Of a stretch of 64,000 nt of DNA, positions 57,952-64,000 are shown one piece after another. The notes under the pieces are model-generated. The model ran no database searches. It was not told the origin of the DNA and was given only the letters and a program-made list of their open reading frames with translations. Each line of letters starts with the position of its first letter. The first letter of the stretch is position 1. Both the position numbers and the translations under genes were made by a program. The stretch comes from Perognathus longimembris pacificus (lineage: Eukaryota; Chordata; Mammalia; Rodentia; Heteromyidae): positions 37,018,832 to 37,082,831 of the forward strand of contig NC_063172.1 of assembly GCF_023159225.1 (NCBI RefSeq). Direction: 5' to 3'.

Positions 57952-58170
57952 TGTCCGTGGCTCACACCTATAATCCTAGGTACCTAGGAGGCTGGGACCC
58001 AGAAGATGGATGCTTGAAGCAAGGCCAGGCCGAAAAGTCTGTGAGATTCTATGTCCAATTACTACTAATAAAGTTAGCTGTTTTGTTTGTGGCATGAGCA
58101 GTAGAGTCAGAGCAACGAACAAACCAAAAGAGAGTATGAAGCACCAAGCAACCTCCGGTATAGAAAAAAA
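57952..58170 (+). mobile_element. B1/ID-dimer SINE (older)
   Basis: 'tccgtggctcacacctataat', 'cctaggaggctgggaccc', 'gaagcaaggccaggccgaaaag', 'gtgagattctatgtccaa', then a degraded ID half and an A-rich tail. Confidence 0.82.
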
Positions 58171-58648
58171 TTAAACAGTAATTTAAAAATATTATCGCTT
58201 TAAGACACAACAATAATGAATAGGAAAGAAATAAGGAAAAATCAGAAATCAGACTACAGTAGAGAAAAATAATAAGAGTATACAGTCAAAGTGAAATTGC
58301 AAACACAACTGTTATTACTGGTATACCTGACTCAAAAAGGAGAGCATTGAAGGCTACTTCCAATTGCAGGGTGATTTGACACTGGGTAACAATTCATCAT
58401 CAGGCTTGTATTAAAATTAACTATTTGAGTGAATCCTAAGTTGATTATGTGGAAGACAAAGCTAAACGTGGTGCTAATGGTACTATTACTTTGTAAATTT
58501 GAAATCCAAAGTGGAAAGTGTTCTTATGCCTTGATTGCCTATTATGGGTTAAAGATGGGGCTTTAAAAACCTCAATTTCATGTAATTAATTTGAAAATCT
58601 TGCAAAGTGGGAAATATTTTCTTCAAATGGAGAAAATTGCTATTAGCT

Positions 58649-58695
<47 letters not shown>

Positions 58696-59254
58696 ACAGT
58701 TAAGAGAGGCCTATGGTTCAGGATCAAACCATCAATAGTGAATTAATTTAGGCCAATTTTCCCATTGGCAGAATAAGCTTCCCATAATGGTATGTAAATG
58801 CACATTCATCATTTCCAAGTGCTCACCATCTTTAGGCAAATTCTTAAAATGGGTCTTATCCTTGGACATAAATATTGATGTTATTTTCCCAGCACATTTG
58901 TGTCTTATTTTTATGAGTTGTATTATATTGATCTTATGATTGCAGATGGTAGACACTAAACATTTTGTGAATACATTAACATTCACCACTAAACCTCTTG
59001 ACAAAGCAAAATTCAGTCATTACTTTGAATTTACAATTCATTTCATTGCCAAAACTTTTATGGTAAAACAACAAAAAAAGTAAAATAGTTACTGACTTAC
59101 ACCAAGCAACAAGTAGACTGCAAAAACACCAGTAGTATATCAGATAAACTTTGCAGTAAATATTTCTACCATCAACTTCTCATGTATCTCATCTGCTTTT
59201 TCCTGTTTCCAGTTCCAGTGCAGTGGACTCTGGCTACTGTTCCTTTCTAATTTT
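58171..59254. other. Unrecognised sequence with one microsatellite
   Basis: Apart from the CA/GA repeat at 58649 no feature is supported. The 90-codon - strand open frame at 58732-59004 has no recognisable domain. Confidence 0.5.
58649..58695. repeat. (CA)n(GA)n compound microsatellite
   Basis: About 7 CA units followed by about 16 GA units with one interruption. Confidence 0.95.
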
Positions 59255-59402
59255 TTTTTTTTTTGTACTGAAATTCTGAGTCTTGACCCCATTAACTGGC
59301 ACTCACAAACTTTCCTTCATGGGGTTGCTTTGAACCAAGATCCTTTGATCTCAGCTTCTTGAATAGCTAGCATTTCAGGCATTAGCCACTGGCACTGGCT
59401 CT
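59255..59402 (-). mobile_element. B1-like SINE (older)
   Basis: T run, then 'ggttgctttgaaccaag', 'cctttgatctcagcttcttg', 'aatagctagcatttcagg', 'attagccactggcactggct'. This is the inverse 7SL-type half. Confidence 0.75.
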
Positions 59403-60714
59403 GAATTGTTTCTTTTAAAAGACATCGAATACATTAAGACTTATAGATAACGGATGCCTACATTCAGAACTGAGATTACATGAACCAGCTATGAGCCAAC
59501 ACATAGGAAACTACATGTTTTTTTTTTTTGCTAAGCTGATTATAAGCTCCTTTAAGTAAGAGTTATGTGTTCAGATCCACTGTATTACTTGTGACATAGT
59601 ATTCTTCATTAAACCTGATAAGCTGAAATAACTTTTCGCATTACAATGAGAGACCATATTTGTACCCATGTAATTAGGTTATATTAAAATTATAGATTCC
59701 TAACAGAATGTCTAGATTGTTTTCATCTGTAATGTCTTCAATATGTATGTAAGTATGTATTACAAGGAATAAGATTACTGAAAACAGAAAAGTTGAAACT
59801 ATACATATAAAGCCTTGCTAGTAAAGATGAATTCCTTAATTCACTGGTAAATGATAGGAAGAAGTTACAAGGAAGAAACACATACATAACCAAAAACATA
59901 TGATATATTCTTAACATCACTAAAATCAATAAATAGGATGTAAAGTACTCTATTGCTGGCAATAGAGTATAACAATATAGCTAGTGAAATTACAACTTAA
60001 GTACTTTTAGACATTTAACAGCTTTTAACCCTATAGTTTCCTCCAAATGTAATTTTGAGCAAAACTTAAAGATGTACAGATTCATTTGAAATTCAGATGT
60101 TTATTTTCCTATTATTTGAAAATTTAAAAATAGAAAGTCTTTCTATAGAAGTATGGTTTTTACAAATTATGTTCTATGTGTACATTAGTTGTCTATTTCT
60201 GTCTATTTCTGTCTATTAGAGTCTATTTCTGAAATGGAGTGAGTGAGGCTAGTTGAATTTTTATGAAGGGAGAACTAATCAAGAGCCATACACAATTCTT
60301 GGGTAGAAACATTTGAAATTATAATGCTCTCCAGCTTTTTAATTAATCTATAAATTTATCACAACTTAAATCAAGATCCAAATTCAAAACGTGGTTTTTT
60401 GTACTTAAAATATATTTTTAGCATTCCTCCAAAAGATAAAAACATATTTTGAAGTCAGAAAAACTGTCACATTTCTAAGTAGGTTTTATTTTCATACTAA
60501 TTGTTTTTAGATGAATCTGCACACAACACAAGAGTAGAGACAAACCATTCTTTTTAACTATACAGAGACAAATATGTGCAAAATTAATAACTAAAATATA
60601 AATTTTAATGTGTATCAGTATTAGAATAAAATATATGTAGCTTGTGTGATATTTGTGTGATAGGCTCTTAGTCCACAAGTAAGGACACATGATGAAAAAA
60701 GCTTTCTTTTTCTT
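59403..60714. other. Unrecognised AT-rich sequence
   Basis: About 1.3 kb. It includes a short tandem repeat at 60191. Confidence 0.5.
60191..60230. repeat. 10-bp tandem repeat, four units
   Basis: 'gtctatttct' repeated four times, with the third unit altered (gtctattaga). Confidence 0.9.
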
Positions 60715-61540
60715 ACAATATAAATTTGTTATTATTAAGGTGTTGTACAGAATGGTTCCCATTTCATGTTAGTTATGAATGCATTTCTTTTTCTGGACAA
60801 CACTGCCCTTTCCTTTGCTTTACCCAGTTTCCCCTCTGATTTCTACCCACAAGTTCCATACTTCATTATCCATGTAGTGTTTACTGAGCAGATTGACTGC
60901 ATTTGTTCAACCTCCCTTTCTGCATCTCCCTATTGTCCCATCCTAAAAAGGAAAAAAACAAAAACAAAAACAACCCACCAAACCTTCCATTGTTCAGACT
61001 GTGTGTGAATGCCTAGAGCCCTATGTAGGTTATTATTTCCTATTTTAGATCTAGCTTTCACTTATGAGTGAAAGCATGCAGTTTATCTCTCTCAGTGGCT
61101 CGACTTACCTCACTTACCAGACTTGTTCTAGGTTCATCCATTTCCCTACAAATGAGATAATCTTATTCCTTGTAATAGATGGGTAAATTTCCATTAGGTA
61201 TATTTACCACATTTTCTTGATCAGTGCATCTGTTATAGGAGATCTGGCCTGTTTCGATAACTTCATTATTGTGAATAGTACAGTAATGAACATGGATGTA
61301 GAAGTGTCTTTATGGTATTCGGATGTGTAATACTCTGGGTAGATGCCCAAAAGTAGTAAGGCTGAGTCATAGGGAAGCTGTATGCTTATTTTCTGAGGGC
61401 CCTCCAAACCACCTTCTAGACTGGTTGTACTAGTTTACATTTACAGCATCAGTGCAATAGGTTCCCATTTCCCCAGCATTTTGCCAGCATTTGTTGTTCA
61501 ATTTCTTGATGTTGGCCATCCTAACTGGGGACTAGAATGT
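60715..61540 (-). mobile_element. Older L1 3' end (third 3'UTR type)
   Basis: Inverse 3'UTR ('attaaggtgttgtacagaa', 'atcctaaaaaggaaaaa') followed by the ORF2 C-terminus ('ttgatcagtgcatctgtt', 'gtgaatagtacagtaatgaac', 'ctagactggttgtactag'). It matches the L1 at 22557 better than families P and Q. ORF2 is truncated at about 61540. Confidence 0.82.
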
Positions 61541-61959
61541 TGTAAAAGTTGAGGAGTTCTTACAAATGATCATCATATAGAAAAATACCCAAGAGGATTT
61601 TCCTATATGGCTAGAGTCCTAAATTCTATACATATATACATCACAGTTCTGGACATCATTACAAGTTTCGGGTCACATGTTTAACTCACTCCAAAATAAA
61701 CTGAGATTTTGTTTTAGAGAAACAGAGTAGGGATTTCACAGCACACACAAGGCAAAAGCTGGGAAAAATCCCTGAAAAACAAAGTTCTCCAAATATCAAT
61801 GTCCTGAGATTGTAGCTCAGTGTTACCATTTGCCTAGGATATTTAAGGCAATGGATTCCTTTACAGCACCACAGTATCAATAAGCATGGAGGATGTGACC
61901 TGAAAATTGGATGTGGCAGATGGAACAGTTGTAGCCTCATGATCAGATTTCCATAAAAG
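61541..61959. other. Unrecognised sequence
   Basis: Nothing supported in 400 bp. Confidence 0.45.
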
Positions 61960-62458
61960 TATTGATAAGTGTAGCTTTGAAACATTAAAACCTGCATATC
62001 AAAATAGAGCTAATGATACTTTTCAACTAGAATGTGGAAAAGATTTCTTCAGGAAGACACAAAAATTCCAACTAAGATGAAGATTAATCATATCTGCTAC
62101 TTGTAATTTTGCCTCTTTATGAAAAAAAACATTAAAGAAAGCAAATCTCTGAAACATTGAGTTTTTGGCCAATTAATTTTCAACCAAAATGTCAAGAACT
62201 CACCAGTAGGGAAGAATAATATTTTTAATCATTAATATTGGGAAACCAGGAGAGTTTTATGAAAAGGATTGAAAATCTCATAAATCATTAAAAAAGTCAT
62301 AAACTTGAGAACTAAACCTAGAAAAGTATTAGGAAAAGAAGATGAAGGAATAAGAAGGAAATTTCTTGATAGTGGGTAAATTGATTATAGGATCAGAAAA
62401 GCACAGGTGATAAAAGCAAATGCTGAAAAATGGGATTACATCAAACTAACAAAGCTTC

Positions 62459-62575
62459 TGGGCTGGAGAATGGCTCAAATGGTAGCATGTTAGATTAATA
62501 GGCAAACCTAGCGAATGCCAGTTCCTGAGTCCAAGACATGGTCAAAATGGCAGAAAGATGCAAAAAGAAAAGGTT
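62459..62575 (+). mobile_element. ID-like SINE, right-monomer type
   Basis: 'gggctggagaatggctcaaa', 'tggtagcatgttagattaa' and 'cctgagtccaagacatggtc', with an A-rich tail. It splits the ancient L1 sequence. Confidence 0.65.
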
Positions 62576-63129
62576 TTTTTACAATAAAAAAAGAAGCAAT
62601 TAAAAACAGAAAAAAACTAATGGAATAGAAAAATATATTTTAAGCCTTTTATCTGATGATGTTTAAGAGCTCATGTATTGAGATAGTCAAATATTCAACA
62701 CTAAAAGAAATAAACCAATTTGAGCAAAGGCCAGAAGAACCATTTATCAAAAGAAAATATACAAATTACAACAGGTATCAGAAAAATGCTTAATGAAAAA
62801 TCTTTACGAATCACTGGGAAAACACATCTTGTTAGCATGCCTGTGATCTGAAAGATGAAAGATGAGAAGCATTAAGAAAAACCAGAAAATCTACCTCATG
62901 CACCTTGTTTATGGAGCAGTGAAGTAGTACTGCATTACAGAGAACAGTATGAAATTTCCTCAGAAAATGGAAAGAACTACCATATAATCTGCCAATCATG
63001 TTGCCAGATATGAATCCAAAGGAAATGTAATCAGTACATCAAAAAGATAGCTAAATTCAAGAAGTCTTTGCAGCATATTTTACAATAGGCAAGATAGAGT
63101 ACCTGCTTAACTATCTGTCAGAAGATGAA

Positions 63130-63345
63130 TGAATAATAAAAGTATATATACAAGCAATACTTACAAAACTATATTATGTAAATCAACTGTACAACTCATG
63201 TGGGGGGAAGGACCTGCAGAGGGGGGAAGGCATAGAAGGGAGAATGAGGGAGGAGGTAATAAGTTGGGTAAGAAATACACTCACTGCCCTACATATGAAA
63301 CTGTAACCCCTCTTTACATCACTTTGACAATAATGAAATAAATAA
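63130..63345 (+). mobile_element. 5'-truncated L1 3'UTR (family P)
   Basis: 'gcaatacttacaaaactat', 'caactgtacaactcatgtgg', G/A-rich tract, 'gaaatacactcactgccc', 'ctttacatcactttgacaa', A-rich tail. Inserted in the ancient L1 at 61960. Confidence 0.88.
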
Positions 63346-63824
63346 AAAAAGTGCAAATCAAAAAATGTATGTAACATAGAATACTATTCAGTTTTTAAAA
63401 GAAGAAAGTCCTTGTTGCTTGCAACATGAATAGATTAGGAGAATGTTTGTCTCTGGGAATATGATACATAAAGAGAAATCTGTTGTGATATCACTTTCAT
63501 GTGTATCCTAAAAAATTCAAAATCATGGAGTAGCATGGGGCTTTCTTGGATTGAAGGTGGACTTTGCGGGGGACTGGGAAAATGTTGGATCATGTATCAG
63601 TGAGGCAGGAAGAAAACTTTCAAGAATTCTAATATTGGACATGGTAACTTGCATTGTGTAGTTGAATCTTAAGGGAACTGATTTTAAAGTGTTCTCACCA
63701 CCAAAAATCTGGGAATGTGAGGTAATGGGTATGATAATTAACTTTGATTAGTCATCCTACAATGAATCTAGAAAAGAAATAACCATTTTGAATATTATAT
63801 ATACACAAGTTTTATCAGTTTTTT

Positions 63825-64000
63825 TTTGCATTTTTTCTTTTATTGTCAAAGTGAAGTACTGAGGGGTTACAGTTTTATATGTAAGGCAGTGAGTACATTT
63901 CTTATCTAGCTTGTTATGTCCTTCATTGTCCCCCCCACCCCCGCCTTCCCCCTCCCCCCTTCCCTGTTCCCCTCACGAGTTGTACAGTAATTCACACCAA
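63825..64000 (-). mobile_element. L1 3'UTR (family P) running off the window
   Basis: 'attgtcaaagtgaagtactg', 'gtacatttcttatctagctt', then an inverse purine tract (cccccccacccccgcc). It is the 3' end of a - strand L1 whose body lies beyond 64000. Confidence 0.85.

Larger units (their letters stand above)
61960..63800 (+). mobile_element. Ancient L1 ORF2 C-terminal region, interrupted by younger insertions
   Basis: 'aaaatgggattacatcaaact' (about 62428), 'gatgatgtttaagagctca' (about 62655), 'aaccaatttgagcaaagg' (about 62713), 'aactaccatataatctgcc' (about 62975) and 'atagaatactattcag' (about 63377) follow the order of old mammalian L1 ORF2. It is hosted by a SINE at 62459 and an L1 tail at 63130. 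Both outer limits are approximate. Confidence 0.65.

Noticed and set aside
1..64000. Host exons, endogenous retrovirus, CRISPR array or a new defence-type system
   Set aside because: No spliced coding pattern, LTR pair with gag/pol/env order, regular spacer repeats or operon-like genes were seen. All long frames trace to L1, GOLGA2 or simple repeats.

Overview
The window is mammalian nuclear DNA, most likely from a rodent. It has no intact protein-coding gene. Young SINEs fuse an ID-like tRNA-derived monomer to a second ID-like monomer. They sit beside older 7SL (B1)/ID dimers, full-length non-LTR L1 retrotransposons, ancient MIR and L2 traces, and one retropseudogene. The ID-dimer SINE resembles those known from geomyoid rodents (kangaroo rats, pocket mice, pocket gophers); that assignment is inference.

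Layout. 0-1.5 kb: old SINE pieces. 1.5-3.9 kb: a 5'-truncated L1 on the + strand with a perfect 15-bp target-site duplication (TSD). 5.3-12.0 kb: a full-length but dead L1 on the - strand with a 13-bp TSD. 12-18 kb: old SINEs, a MIR, a 300-bp TTCC/CCCT tract, a CA repeat and one young SINE. 18.4-20.7 kb: an ancient L1 holding two younger L1 insertions, one with a SINE inside it and one with the inverted 5' end of twin priming. 22.5-26.4 kb: an older L1 and a second inverted L1 3' end. 26.4-34.4 kb: mostly unrecognised AT-rich DNA with MIR, L2, SINEs and L1 tails. 35.0-36.35 kb (perhaps to 37.1): a decayed retrocopy of the C-terminal half of the golgin GOLGA2 (GM130). 37.6-41.2 kb: L1 tails and old SINEs. 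41.87-56.26 kb: a nested L1 complex. One L1 (L1-D) holds a second full-length L1 (L1-C, 7.5 kb) about 11 bp from its 5' end. It also holds an inverted L1 segment (L1-E) in its middle and three further insertions. 56.3-64 kb: SINEs, L1 tails and an ancient L1.

Two L1 lineages coexist. I call them family P (L1-A, L1-D, L1-E and most short tails; its 3'UTR has a G-rich purine tract) and family Q (L1-B and L1-C; its 3'UTR lacks the long G-run tract and its 5'UTR is GC-rich with internal tandem repeats). No copy is coding-competent. L1-B has FADN instead of FADD at the reverse transcriptase active site. L1-C has Arg for the endonuclease catalytic His. L1-E lost most of its endonuclease domain in an in-frame deletion. 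The elements do not work together as a pathway; the window is a record of layered retrotransposition. I found no RNA gene, CRISPR array, integrated virus or new biological system.
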